Shown: positions 46,962-55,934 of the stretch, piece after piece
Layout: each line of letters begins with the position of its first letter
Numbering within the stretch: position 1 is the first letter of the stretch
Origin: Micrococcales bacterium 73-13
Lineage (GTDB): Bacteria; Actinomycetota; Actinomycetes; Actinomycetales; Microbacteriaceae
Direction: 5' to 3'
DNA length: 64,000 bases
Assembly (NCBI GenBank): GCA_001898855.1
Contig: MKVN01000025.1
Coordinates: 42,714-106,713 of the forward strand
The notes under the pieces: model-generated
The model's database searches: none
What the model saw: the letters and a program-made list of their open reading frames with translations, nothing else
What the model was told of the DNA's origin: nothing
Program-made: the position numbers and the translations under genes

Positions 46962-49424
46962 TCAGGCCGCGCGATCGGCGCGGCGTCCGGCGAGCAGCAG
47001 GCGCAGGCCCCGGATCGGATGCCACGCGGCGAACTCGGCGATCGCCAGCGCGACGTGGTGCGGCAGCCCGCCGGAGGACATCGTCAGGGTGCGCAGCGCC
47101 AGGGTCGGCAGCATGCGCACGAGGAAGTGCGTGTGCTTCACCCGCTCGTCGCGCTCGGGCCCGTCGGGCAGCGCGAGCGCCGCGCGGTAGTCCTTGCTCG
47201 CCCTGGAGAGCGCGCCGCGGTGCAGCAGGCCGCCGAGCAGCGAGCGCCGGGCGTCGACGAGCCGGGTGTCCATCGTGAGCCGCGACGGGTGGCGCGCCTC
47301 CGGGACCGCGTGGCCGAGCAGGGCCGGGAAGCTCGCCGGCACGCCGACCGGGGGCCTCCGGTAGTCCGCGTCGACCGCCGCCGGGTACGGCGAGCGCGAC
47401 GGGCGTCCGGAGTCGACCGGCAGCGGGGCGCGCAGCCGGACGTCCGCCGCCGAGGCCGCGAGCAGCACCTCGTACTCGCCGTTCTCCAGCACCCAGCCGT
47501 GCTCGGCGACGTCCCAGTACGCGAGGTCGTCGATGGCGAAGCCGAGCTCCACCGGCTCCGCCGCGCCGGCCGGCACGGCGACGCGGGCGAAGGCGCGCAG
47601 CTCCTTCTCCGCCTTGAACACCGCGCCGCGGGGGTTGCGCACGTAGAGCTGCACGATCTCCACGCCGTCGCGGTCGCCCACGTTCTCGATCGTCGCGCGG
47701 GCGAGCACCCGGCCGTCCCGCACCTCGACCGAGAGGTCTCGGTAGGCGAAGCGGGTGTAGGACAGTCCGTGGCCGAACGGGAACCGCAGCACGGTCCCGG
47801 CCGCGTCGTAGTAGCGGTAGCCGACGTAGATCGACTCGGCGTAGCGCGCGACGACGCCGCGGTCGAAGTCGGCGGCGGCGCTCGAGTCGGCGGCGGTCAG
47901 CGGCCAGCTCTCGGCGAGCTTCCCCGAGGGAGTCGCCTCGCCGAGCAGCAGCCGCGCCGCGGCCTCGCCGCCGAGCATCCCGGGCAGGTAGAGATCGAGC
48001 ACCGCGGCGAGCCGGTCGAGGAAGGGCAGCTCGACCGGGGCGCCGCCGAACAGCACGAGCACCACGCGTGCGCCCGTGTCGAGGATCGCCTCGAGCAGGG
48101 CGGTCTGGCTCGGCGCCATCGCCATCGTCGAGCGGTCGAAGCCCTCGCTCTCCTCCAGGTCGCCGAGGCCGCCGAAGAACAGCACCGTCGCCCCGGAGCG
48201 GGCCGCCGCGAGCGCCTCCCGCTCGAGCCCCTCGTCCCGCTCCGCGTAGCTGCCGCGATAGCCGCGGGCGTAGCGGTAGCGGACGCCGCGGGCGTCGAAG
48301 GCGTCGCGGGGGCTCACCAGCTCGGTCGGGTTGACCAGGGACGAGCCGGCGCCCTGATACCGCATGCGCTCGAACATCTCCCCGATCACGACGAGCTCGG
48401 CGCCCGCGTCCAGCGGCAGCGCGCCGTCGTTGGCCAGCAGCACGGCGCTGTCGACGGCGAGGTCGCGGGCCAGCGCCGCATGCGCCGCCGGGTCGTGGGC
48501 GGAGGCGGGCCGCTCGGCGCGCACGCTGCGCTCGATGAGCCCGAGCACCCGCCGCACCGCGGTGTCGAGCGTCCCGGCGCTCAGGCGTCCGTCCCGCACC
48601 GCGGCGACGAGCTCGCGCCGGGAGTGCCGGTTGTCCCCCGGCATCTCGAGGTCGCAGCCGGCTCGCACCGCGACGACCCGGTCGTGCATGGCGCCCCAGT
48701 CGGTCACGACCAGGCCCTCGAAGCCCCACTCCTCGCGCAGGATGCCGGTCAGCAGCTCGCGATGCTCGGAGCAGAACGTGCCGTTCACCGCGTTGTAGGC
48801 GCACATCACCGTCGCCGGCCTGGCGGTGCGCACGATCCGCTCGAACTGGCGCAGGTAGATCTCGCGCTGCGCGCGCTCGTCGACGAGGCTGTCGCCGACG
48901 AAGCGGAAGTCCTCGTTCGAGTTCGCGGCGAAGTGCTTGACGGATGCCGCGACGCCCTGCTCCTGCACGCCGCGCACGAAGCCGGCCCCGAGCTCGCCGG
49001 CCAGCAGCGGGTCCTCGGAGTAGTACTCGAAGTTGCGGCCGCACAGCGGGCTGCGCTTGATGTTGACCCCCGGGGCGAGCAGGACGTCGACGCCGAGATC
49101 GACCGCCTCGTGCCCGATCGCGGCGCCCATCCGGCGCAGGCCCTCCGGATCCCAGCTGTTCGCAGCCGTCGCGGCGGTCGGGAACGCGGTCGCCGGCAGG
49201 TTGTCGGCGATCCCGAACGCGCCGTCGGCGCCGCGCACCCGGCGCACCCCGTGCGGCCCGTCGGTCAGGTAGATCGCCGGGATGCCGAGCCGCTCGATCG
49301 CGAAGGTCTGCCACCACTCCGAGCCCTCGACGAGTCGCGCCTTCTCCTCGAGGCTCAGCGCGGCGAGCAGCTCCTCGACCCCGAGCGCGGCGGTCGGCGC
49401 CGCCTCCCCCGCGCCCTGGTCCAC
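46962..49424 (-). CDS. Glycoside hydrolase family 3 beta-glycosidase
   Basis: An 820-residue GH3 enzyme without a signal peptide, so probably cytoplasmic. The N-terminal (beta/alpha)8 domain has the KHFAANS motif and the catalytic nucleophile Asp in LVVTDWGAMHD. The second domain follows, then a fibronectin-III-like domain (ENVGDRDGVEIVQLYVRNPRG). An extra helical tail of about 130 residues ends the protein. Substrate is probably a plant-derived beta-glucoside or xyloside. The GTG start follows a TAGGGT box by six bases. Confidence 0.9.
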   Translation of the reverse strand: MDQGAGEAAPTAALGVEELLAALSLEEKARLVEGSEWWQTFAIERLGIPAIYLTDGPHGVRRVRGADGAFGIADNLPATAFPTAATAANSWDPEGLRRMGAAIGHEAVDLGVDVLLAPGVNIKRSPLCGRNFEYYSEDPLLAGELGAGFVRGVQEQGVAASVKHFAANSNEDFRFVGDSLVDERAQREIYLRQFERIVRTARPATVMCAYNAVNGTFCSEHRELLTGILREEWGFEGLVVTDWGAMHDRVVAVRAGCDLEMPGDNRHSRRELVAAVRDGRLSAGTLDTAVRRVLGLIERSVRAERPASAHDPAAHAALARDLAVDSAVLLANDGALPLDAGAELVVIGEMFERMRYQGAGSSLVNPTELVSPRDAFDARGVRYRYARGYRGSYAERDEGLEREALAAARSGATVLFFGGLGDLEESEGFDRSTMAMAPSQTALLEAILDTGARVVLVLFGGAPVELPFLDRLAAVLDLYLPGMLGGEAAARLLLGEATPSGKLAESWPLTAADSSAAADFDRGVVARYAESIYVGYRYYDAAGTVLRFPFGHGLSYTRFAYRDLSVEVRDGRVLARATIENVGDRDGVEIVQLYVRNPRGAVFKAEKELRAFARVAVPAGAAEPVELGFAIDDLAYWDVAEHGWVLENGEYEVLLAASAADVRLRAPLPVDSGRPSRSPYPAAVDADYRRPPVGVPASFPALLGHAVPEARHPSRLTMDTRLVDARRSLLGGLLHRGALSRASKDYRAALALPDGPERDERVKHTHFLVRMLPTLALRTLTMSSGGLPHHVALAIAEFAAWHPIRGLRLLLAGRRADRAA

Positions 49425-49430
49425 GCCATC

Positions 49431-49436
49431 ACCCTA
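49431..49436 (-). promoter_or_regulatory. -10 box of the GH3 gene, leaderless type
   Basis: TAGGGT on the minus strand is followed by GATGGC and the GTG start at 49424. Confidence 0.45.
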
Positions 49437-49479
49437 TGCCCGCACCCCGTGACCGGCGCCCGGGCCGGGACCGCGCGCG

Positions 49480-49485
49480 TAGGCT
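49480..49485 (+). promoter_or_regulatory. -10 box of the acyltransferase-like gene, leaderless type
   Basis: TAGGCT is followed by six bases and the ATG at 49492, with no Shine-Dalgarno sequence. It lies back to back with the GH3 promoter. Confidence 0.5.
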
Positions 49486-49491
49486 GGCGGC

Positions 49492-50493
49492 ATGGCGTCG
49501 ACGCCGAGGCGGGTCGTGGATCCGTCGCCGCAGCTCGCGGGCGAGGCCGTCGCGGACGGCCGAAGCCTCGCCATCGACCGGTACCGCGGCGCCCTGGTGT
49601 GGCTCATGGTCGCCGGGAACTTCCTCGGCGGCGTCGCCGCGGTGCCGGCGTTCCTGAAGCACGCGCCCGACATCGGGCTGACCGTGGCGGACCTGGTCGC
49701 GCCCTGCTTCGTGTTCGCGATCGGGCTGACCATGGGCGCGTCGTTCGCCCGTCGCCGCCGCGAGCACGGGCTGTCCGCGGCGATCCGGCACTTCCTGCTC
49801 CGCGACCTCGGCCTCATCGGCATCGGCGCGATCCTCTCGGCCGGCGGCACCGCGCTCGGGCAGCCGTCCACCTGGGGCGTGCTGCAGGCGCTCGGGCAGG
49901 CGGGGCTCATCGCGCTGCTCGTGATCGGGCTGCCGACCTGGGCGCGGTTCGCGATCGGCGCCGCGCTGCTGGTCGGCTACCAGCTCGCGCTCGACGCGTG
50001 GACCCTGCCGGCCGTGCTGGGCACCGTGCACGGCGGCATCGTCGGCGGCGTCGCCTGGGGCGCGCTGCTCATCTGCTCGACAGCGCTCGCCGATCTCTGG
50101 CGGCGCGGACCCGGCGCGCTCGCGCTCGGCAGCGGCGCCGTCGCGCTGGTCGCGCTGTGCTCGCTGCTGCTGGTGCCGGTCAGCAAGAACCGGGTCTCAC
50201 TCAGCTACGTGCTGGTCACCCTCGCGATCGCGGCGATCGCGTTCCTGCTCACCGACCTGGGCGGCCGCGCGGTGCCGCGCCGCCCCGGCTATCTCGCCTG
50301 GTGGGGCGAGAACCCGCTCGCGCTCTACCTGGCGCACCTGCTGGTGCTCGCGCTCGTCGTGCTGCCGCCGGTCGACTGGTGGACCGCCGGCGCCCCGCTC
50401 TGGCTCGCCGCGCTCCAGCTCGCGGCGATCATGACGCTGCTGTCCCTGCTCGCCTGGCGGCTGCACCGGCGGCGGGTGCGGATGCGGCTGTAG
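49492..50493 (+). CDS. HGSNAT/DUF5009-like membrane acyltransferase-family protein
   Basis: A 333-residue protein with nine to ten predicted spans. The opening SLAIDRYRGALVWLMVAGNFLGGV and the late WWGENPLALYLAHLLVL segment resemble the heparan-alpha-glucosaminide N-acetyltransferase-like family of bacteria. No biochemical role can be assigned. It is divergent from the GH3 gene, so a link to glycan or glycoside metabolism is possible. Confidence 0.65.
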   Translation: MASTPRRVVDPSPQLAGEAVADGRSLAIDRYRGALVWLMVAGNFLGGVAAVPAFLKHAPDIGLTVADLVAPCFVFAIGLTMGASFARRRREHGLSAAIRHFLLRDLGLIGIGAILSAGGTALGQPSTWGVLQALGQAGLIALLVIGLPTWARFAIGAALLVGYQLALDAWTLPAVLGTVHGGIVGGVAWGALLICSTALADLWRRGPGALALGSGAVALVALCSLLLVPVSKNRVSLSYVLVTLAIAAIAFLLTDLGGRAVPRRPGYLAWWGENPLALYLAHLLVLALVVLPPVDWWTAGAPLWLAALQLAAIMTLLSLLAWRLHRRRVRMRL

Positions 50494-50580
50494 CGGACCG
50501 AGGAGCGCTCGGGATCCGGGCGGAGAGGACGATCGAGGACAGCGTGTTCCTGCTCACGGTGGTGCGCGGCCCTGAGGCGG

Positions 50581-50600
50581 CTCCGCAGCGCGACAGCACC
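50581..50600 (+). repeat. Inverted repeat, copy downstream of the tmRNA
   Basis: This 20-base sequence pairs with the reverse complement of 51029-51048 at 19 of 20 positions. The two copies flank the tmRNA gene. Just outside, a 15-base sequence (50565-50579) repeats directly inside the tmRNA at 50761-50775. Confidence 0.6.
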
Positions 50601-50618
50601 GGCGTCCTCGCGGGCGCC

Positions 50619-50991
50619 TGGTGGAGATGCCGGGAATCGAACCCGGGTCCACTGCTGAGGGCCCGCGCCTTCTCCGGGCGCAGCTCATGATCGTTCTGCT
50701 CGGCCGCGACGCTTGGCATGAGCACCTGCGTCGACCGGCCCAGTCTCAGTGCGAGTCCCCCGCGGCCCTGAGGCGCGATCGCGGAGCGAGCCCCCTGGAT
50801 GACGCCACGCACCGGGTAGGAGGCATTCCCGGGGTGACGGACTTTATGGCCCTAGCCGATCAGGCGGCGAGAGCGAAGTCAGCGCGCTTGGAATTCGCAC
50901 TTATTGGTTGACGTCATCGTTTACGAGATAAGGCGTCATCCTCGGCCCGCTTCTCGCGGTCGGTCAGGCAATGTCGAAACCGATCATCCCC
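50619..50991 (-). ncRNA. ssrA: Transfer-messenger RNA
   Basis: A 373-base tmRNA that rescues stalled ribosomes. The 5' end (50991) reads GGGGATGATCGGTTTCGAC, the classic tmRNA opening. The 3' end is the tRNA-like T arm GGTTCGATTCC followed by CATCTCC and ACCA. The ends pair as an acceptor stem (GGGGATG with CATCTCC, one G-U). An internal reading frame encodes the tag ANSKRADFALAA. The CCA is encoded at 50621-50619. Confidence 0.95.
50860..50898 (-). other. ssrA: tmRNA proteolysis-tag reading frame
   Basis: Resume codon GCG at 50898 begins the tag ANSKRADFALAA, ending in TGA. The ALAA end is the usual degradation signal for ClpXP/ClpAP, and the KR-x-DFALAA form is typical of actinobacteria. 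Confidence 0.9.
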
Positions 50992-51028
50992 GTGCCCGAG
51001 CGATCCGTGCCCGGGTGATCCGTGAGGC

Positions 51029-51048
51029 GGTGCTGTCGCGCTGTGGAG
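51029..51048 (-). repeat. Inverted repeat, copy upstream of the tmRNA
   Basis: Partner of 50581-50600, matching in 19 of 20 bases in the opposite orientation. It lies in the promoter-side flank of ssrA. Confidence 0.6.
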
Positions 51049-51107
51049 TTGCCAGCCCCCTGCGGGGAGCATTCGATTCTACGCCGGTCGTCGCGCGGAC
51101 GCCAGCG

Positions 51108-51992
51108 TCAGCTGCACAGGCCGGTCCGGGCGAGCGTCTCGTCGACGATCACGCCGGTGCCGCGCAGCACGACCGTCGCGCCGTGCTCGTCGACCGCGAA
51201 CCGGTCGACCGACAGCGCCATCGGCACCTGGTCGGCGATGCAGTGCTCGCGCGAGCCGAGCAGCGGCGCGATGAACTCGCCGAGCACCGGCAGCGCCCGG
51301 ATGTTCGCCGCCGGGACCCGCTGGCCCTCGAGCTCGAGCATGGTCGGCGCGAAGCTGATCGATCCGGGGCCGGCGCTCGGTCGCAGCTCCACGTCCGCGT
51401 CGAACTGCCCGACGATGCCGAGGTCGAGCACCGTCGTCACGCGCACGTCGCTGCCGACGATCGCGACCGCCGACGGCTCGAGGCCGGTGATCTCGCCGAC
51501 GATCGGGCCGAGCACGTCGGGCCGCAGCTCGATCCTCGCCTCCATCGACTCCACCGGCAGGGACCGGTCGGTGCCGACCCCGGAGAGGGTCACCAGCAGC
51601 CGCCCGTGCGCGCCGCTCAGCTCCACGCCGTCCGAGGTCGCGGTGACCCGCTGCAGCCGGCCGTTCAGCAGCTGCACGATCGCGAGGTCGCCGCCGAGGT
51701 CGACGGAGACGGCGCTCGGCTGGAGCCGGAAGCCGGCGGCGACGGCGTTGCGGATGGGGTCCGAGAGGGCGGCTCGCGCCCAGAGGTCGGCGACGGCGAC
51801 GCCGCCGACGATCACCACGAGCGGGATCACCACCGCGAGCATGATCCGCACCCAGCCGCGGCGCCGCGACGGCTCGGCGCCCTCCGCGGTCCTGCGGGCG
51901 CGCTGCGGCCGGATCAGCTGATCGAACGGGTCCGGCTCGGTCACAGGGGGCATTGTCGCAGACCCGGAGCCGCTCGGCGTGGAGCCGCTCAT
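51108..51992 (-). CDS. DUF2993/LmeA-like membrane-anchored lipid-binding protein
   Basis: A 294-residue protein: a charged cytoplasmic N-terminus, one membrane span at about residues 48-70 and an extracellular domain of the DUF2993 (LmeA-like) type. Those proteins bind phospholipid and act in envelope lipid or mannan metabolism in mycobacteria. The ATG at 51992 overlaps the sortase stop (ATGA); a later ATG at 51953 is possible. It is the last gene of the pilus operon, but it could be an unrelated envelope gene. Confidence 0.65.
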   Translation of the reverse strand: MSGSTPSGSGSATMPPVTEPDPFDQLIRPQRARRTAEGAEPSRRRGWVRIMLAVVIPLVVIVGGVAVADLWARAALSDPIRNAVAAGFRLQPSAVSVDLGGDLAIVQLLNGRLQRVTATSDGVELSGAHGRLLVTLSGVGTDRSLPVESMEARIELRPDVLGPIVGEITGLEPSAVAIVGSDVRVTTVLDLGIVGQFDADVELRPSAGPGSISFAPTMLELEGQRVPAANIRALPVLGEFIAPLLGSREHCIADQVPMALSVDRFAVDEHGATVVLRGTGVIVDETLARTGLCS

Positions 51993-52978
51993 GCGGGCTC
52001 GCGGGCGTGGCGCGGCAGGCCGCTGCGGCGACGGCGCAGCGGCAGCGTCAGGACGACGGCGCCGACCAGCGTGCCGACCATCCCGACCGCCCACCACGGG
52101 AGTCCCGGGTCGAGGACGTCGCTGCGGACCGCCTCGGCGCCGCCGGGGGCCTGGAGCGTCGGGACGCGCTCCCCGCGCACCAGCAGGCGGTGCGAGTTGA
52201 CCCCGGTCGGGGTGCAGGTGATGAGGGTGACGTAGTCCTTCCCCGGCACCCGCCGCAGCGCGTCGCTGTCGTTCGGCAGCACGGTCAGGATCTGGTCGAC
52301 CCGGTAGGTCAGCACCTCCCCCGCGACGGTGATCGTGAAGAGGTCGCCCTTGCGCAGCTGCTGCAGGTCGTTGAACAGCGTCGCCGTGACGAATCCGGAA
52401 TGCCCCGTGAGCACCGTGTGCGTGCCCTCGCCGCCGACCGGCAGCGAGGAGCCGTAGACATGCCCGATGCCCTTCGCGAGGGTCGCGTCGCTCGTGCCGT
52501 GGTAGATCGGCAGGTCGACGCCGATCTCGGGGATCTCGAGCACGCCCATCATGCCGCCGGTGCCGATGGCGAGCGCGCCGCGATAGGCCGCGACGCCGTC
52601 GCCGACCTCGGTCGCCGTCCCGCTCGCGTTGAACGTGTACGGGTCCCGCAGCGGGCCGTCCGGCAGCGTGGCGTTGTACGCCCGGGCCTCGGACAGCAGC
52701 GCGAGGCGCTGCTGCGGGGTCATCGCGCCGGTGCTGTCGACGTACGCCGTGACCTCGCCGGCGTGCACCCGGTCGGAGAACCACGCCGCGGCGGCCGGGT
52801 AGAGCATGACGCCGACGCCGGCGAGCGCCAGCAGCACGATGAGCAGGCGTCGCAGCGGCCACTCGTCGCCGAACCGGCGCCCTCGCCGCCCGTGCGGCGT
52901 GACGCGCGAGTCGGTCGCGGCGTCCCATTCGGGGCCGCTGAGGTCGGCCGGATCGAGCAGGCCCTCGGTGGTCGTCAT
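51989..52978 (-). CDS. srtC: Class C (pilin-polymerising) sortase
   Basis: A 329-residue transpeptidase with an N-terminal span (about 44-62) and a C-terminal span, as class C enzymes have. The catalytic residues are His193 (LTGHSG), Cys255 in TLITCTPTG and Arg264 in NSHRLLVRG. A lid-like Asp-Pro-Tyr (residues 112-114) stands where class C sortases carry DPF/W. It should polymerise the pilins encoded upstream. The start overlaps the minor pilin stop, and the end overlaps the DUF2993 gene. Confidence 0.92.
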   Translation of the reverse strand: MTTTEGLLDPADLSGPEWDAATDSRVTPHGRRGRRFGDEWPLRRLLIVLLALAGVGVMLYPAAAAWFSDRVHAGEVTAYVDSTGAMTPQQRLALLSEARAYNATLPDGPLRDPYTFNASGTATEVGDGVAAYRGALAIGTGGMMGVLEIPEIGVDLPIYHGTSDATLAKGIGHVYGSSLPVGGEGTHTVLTGHSGFVTATLFNDLQQLRKGDLFTITVAGEVLTYRVDQILTVLPNDSDALRRVPGKDYVTLITCTPTGVNSHRLLVRGERVPTLQAPGGAEAVRSDVLDPGLPWWAVGMVGTLVGAVVLTLPLRRRRSGLPRHAREPA

Positions 52979-54225
52979 GCGGTCGCCTCCTCGCGGCGGC
53001 GGCGCCGCCGACCGAGCAGGAGCAGCAGGTATCCGCCGACGACCAGGCCGGCGCCGGCGAGCGCCCACGGCAGGTTCGTGAAGCCGGTCCAGGCGAGGTC
53101 GCGCCACGGGTTCGCGACGGCCTCGGCGTGCGCGGGGGCGCTGGTGCCCTCGACGATGTTCACGACGCCGATCGGGTCGTCCCAGATCGCGGTGTTGATG
53201 AGCACCTCGTTGACGACCGAGACCGCCTCGAGGATGCGAGTCACGAGCACGATCTCGACGGTGCAGTCGTGGTTGTCGGTGACCCTGGCGAGGCCACGGG
53301 TGGTGGGCGGGCCGAGCACCTCGAAGGTGACGGTGTTGGTCGCCGAGTCGATGAGCATCTCGAAGTCGGCGGTGGCGTCGTTGACGCCGGGGTGGAGCTC
53401 GACGAGCGCCGGCTGCGCCTCGCAGGCGGGACCGCCCACGAAGCGGGCGGAGACGGACTCGTAGGCGAGCCTCGTGTCGAGGTGGTCGACGATCCGCCAC
53501 CAGAGCACGTCGCCGTGGTAAACGCCGCCGACGGTCGTGCCGTCGAGGATCTCACCGCCGACGGTCCACTCGACCCGATCGCCGACCTCGTGCACCCCCG
53601 GCGGGGTGGTCTTGGTGATGAATCCGGGCGGCGGCGCGTGCGCCGTCATCGCGGCCTTCGGATAGACGTGCAGGTCGTAGACCCAGTCGGCGTGGGTCAC
53701 GGGATCGGTGACCGGCAGCACCACGACGAAGGGCGCGGACGGGGCGACGCCGACCGGCACGGCCGTCTCCTCGACGACGTACACCCCGATCGGCAGCAGG
53801 TCGAACTCGGCGACGCCGTCGGCGCCGGTCTGCGCCATGCGCGCGTCGACCAGGGGATACGGGGCGAGCGAGCCGGCCGGATCGTCGGGGTCGAACGCCC
53901 CGGCGACGGCGAACGCGGCGGCCCAGCCCCCCGGGGTGGCGAGGTCGATGCCGTCGACCCGCCGGATCAGGTAGTCGACGCCGGGGACGGGGTCGAGCGC
54001 GGGCGCCGGGAGGATCTCGGTGCCGGCGCCGAGCGGCAGACCGGACGGGTCGTCCGCCTGCCGGAGCTTGTGGATCGTGAGCGAGCCGAGGCGGCCGGGG
54101 TCGACGTCGGGCGACGCCGCGGCCGGAATCGCGGGCCCGAGCACGCCGACGCCGACGAGGAGGGCGGCGAATGCCGTCCTCATCGTCCGCGCCCGGCGCG
54201 CCGGACCCGCGATTCCGTCGATCAC
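52975..54225 (-). CDS. Minor (base) pilin with LAWTG sorting signal
   Basis: A 416-residue secreted protein with a signal peptide ending near AAAS, Cna_B/SpaA-like domains, a VYPK pilin-type motif and a C-terminal LAWTG signal, membrane span and RRRRRR tail. LAxTG is the signal of class E housekeeping sortases, so this is probably the base subunit attached to the wall. The GTG at 54225 gives a basic n-region; the ATG at 54183 is an alternative. It is encoded between the backbone pilin and the sortase. Confidence 0.83.
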   Translation of the reverse strand: MIDGIAGPARRARTMRTAFAALLVGVGVLGPAIPAAASPDVDPGRLGSLTIHKLRQADDPSGLPLGAGTEILPAPALDPVPGVDYLIRRVDGIDLATPGGWAAAFAVAGAFDPDDPAGSLAPYPLVDARMAQTGADGVAEFDLLPIGVYVVEETAVPVGVAPSAPFVVVLPVTDPVTHADWVYDLHVYPKAAMTAHAPPPGFITKTTPPGVHEVGDRVEWTVGGEILDGTTVGGVYHGDVLWWRIVDHLDTRLAYESVSARFVGGPACEAQPALVELHPGVNDATADFEMLIDSATNTVTFEVLGPPTTRGLARVTDNHDCTVEIVLVTRILEAVSVVNEVLINTAIWDDPIGVVNIVEGTSAPAHAEAVANPWRDLAWTGFTNLPWALAGAGLVVGGYLLLLLGRRRRRREEATA

Positions 54226-54245
54226 TTCAGGGTGTTCCCGCTTGC

Positions 54246-55880
54246 TCAGCGGACCTCGTGCTCCTTGCGCCGCCTCGAGCCGAAGACGACGAACAGGATC
54301 ACCGTGAGGGCGATCAGCCCGCCGCCCGCGAGGTAGAAGATCGCGGTGCCCGCGCCACCCGTGAAGGGCAGCTGGAAGCCGGCGTTCTTCGGCACGTTGG
54401 TGATGCTGACGATCTCGGCGGCGTCGTTGAGCACGACCTCGATCGGCTGCGCGAGCAGCTCGTAGCCGGCCGGCGCCTCGAGCTCGACGATCCAGTAGGA
54501 CCGGTAGCCGGGGTCGACGTCGGTCACCGCTGCGCCGTCCGCGTAGTCGGAGTAGCGCAGCGCCGCCGGGAACAGGATCTTGCCGTCACCGGCCGTGGCG
54601 CCATCGGTGCCGGTCACGAACAGCTGGCCGTCGACGCCGCCCGAGCCGAAGTCGATCGCATCCGAGTAGTCGGCGATCGTCGCGGCGAGCGCGTCGGCCT
54701 CGCTCGTGAAGACCGCGAACTTCGCGCCGTTCAGCGCCGTGCTGCCGTCCTGCTGAAACTTCTCGATCTCGAGGTCGCCCCAGTGGGTCTCGGGCTCGTC
54801 CGGCGTCGCGATCGGCGTGCCGTTGTTGAACACGATCTCCGCGGAGTTCGGGATCAGGCCCGCCGCGTTGACGGTCGCGTCGAAGGTCACGACGAGCTCG
54901 TCGCCCGGGGTGAGGCCGTCGAAGATGATCAGACCGGCCGCCGTGAGCGTCACCGTGATGACGTCGCCCGTGGTGTCGAGCGTGTAGTCGGTCACCGGGG
55001 TGAGCACGTCAGGGTCGCTGTCCCCGTCGGGCGGCGACAGCGTGTCGTCCGGCACCGTCACGACGAGCGAGGACGCGACGTAGTCGAGCTTCGCGTCGAG
55101 CGCGTCGGTGATGACGAGCGAGGTGGTCGCGAACGTCGGCCGCGTCGCCGTGATGGTGTACGTCACGTGGTCGCCCTCGACGACGGCGTCGGCGTCCGTC
55201 ACGGTCTTGTCGAGCGCGGTGATCTGGTTCTTCGGGTACACGTGCACCGTGTAGAGCCAGGCGTTGCTGTCGACCGGGTCGGTGATCGGGAGCGTCACGA
55301 GGAACGGCACCGTCGGCTGGATCGCGTTCAGCGGCGGCGCGGTCTCGATCACCAGGTACAGGCCGTTCGGGACGGCGGGGAACGTCAGTTCCCCGCTCCC
55401 ATCGGTCGTCCCGGTGAAGGAGTTGGCAGCCGGCTGCACGTCGGCGACGAGGCTGTAGCCGGAGACCGTCTCGATGACGGCCTTCGCCTGGGCGTAGGTG
55501 TTCGTCGCCGCGAACGGGCCGATCGCCGTCGCGAGCGCGGCCGCCTGCTGCCAGCCCGCGTTGGTGTTGAGGTCGATCGGGGCCGCCGGGAGGACGCCCC
55601 CGCCGTCCGGGTCGTACGTCACGCTCCAGATGGTGTAGCCGACGTTCGCGAGCTCGTAGCCGAGCCCCGGATCGGGCGACTGCGCGGTGCCGTCGCCGGG
55701 CGTCACGCTCGGGGTCGCGCTCGACTTGTGGATGACGAGCGTCGAGGTGGTGTTCGCCGGCAGGATGGTCGGGGCGGCGAGGGCCGGGATGGCCGGCGCC
55801 GCCACGATGAGCGCGGCAGAGAGGCCGACGGCCAGCACGGCCGTCCTGCGCCTGCGCCGCGCGGGTGCTTCGGTGTTCAT
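54246..55880 (-). CDS. Major (backbone) pilin with LPFTG sorting signal
   Basis: A 544-residue SpaA/FimA-type backbone pilin. After the signal peptide come an N-terminal domain, the pilin motif VYPKN (the Lys used for inter-subunit bonds), a Cna_B-like domain, a second domain with the E-box YWIVELEAPAGY, and the LPFTGG signal, membrane span and basic tail. Internal isopeptide bonds are expected from the Lys/Asn/E-box pattern. GAAGGGG precedes the ATG. It follows the tip gene by 54 bases. Confidence 0.93.
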   Translation of the reverse strand: MNTEAPARRRRRTAVLAVGLSAALIVAAPAIPALAAPTILPANTTSTLVIHKSSATPSVTPGDGTAQSPDPGLGYELANVGYTIWSVTYDPDGGGVLPAAPIDLNTNAGWQQAAALATAIGPFAATNTYAQAKAVIETVSGYSLVADVQPAANSFTGTTDGSGELTFPAVPNGLYLVIETAPPLNAIQPTVPFLVTLPITDPVDSNAWLYTVHVYPKNQITALDKTVTDADAVVEGDHVTYTITATRPTFATTSLVITDALDAKLDYVASSLVVTVPDDTLSPPDGDSDPDVLTPVTDYTLDTTGDVITVTLTAAGLIIFDGLTPGDELVVTFDATVNAAGLIPNSAEIVFNNGTPIATPDEPETHWGDLEIEKFQQDGSTALNGAKFAVFTSEADALAATIADYSDAIDFGSGGVDGQLFVTGTDGATAGDGKILFPAALRYSDYADGAAVTDVDPGYRSYWIVELEAPAGYELLAQPIEVVLNDAAEIVSITNVPKNAGFQLPFTGGAGTAIFYLAGGGLIALTVILFVVFGSRRRKEHEVR

Positions 55881-55934
55881 TGGTGTTCCCCTTCGTGTGA
55901 TCGGTGGGTTCGTTTCGGGTCGGGTGGTGCTGGT

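Noticed and set aside
50904..52235. A 443-codon plus-strand frame over the tmRNA 5' end and DUF2993 gene
   Set aside because: It crosses the tmRNA and is antisense to a gene with a clear membrane anchor and domain pattern.
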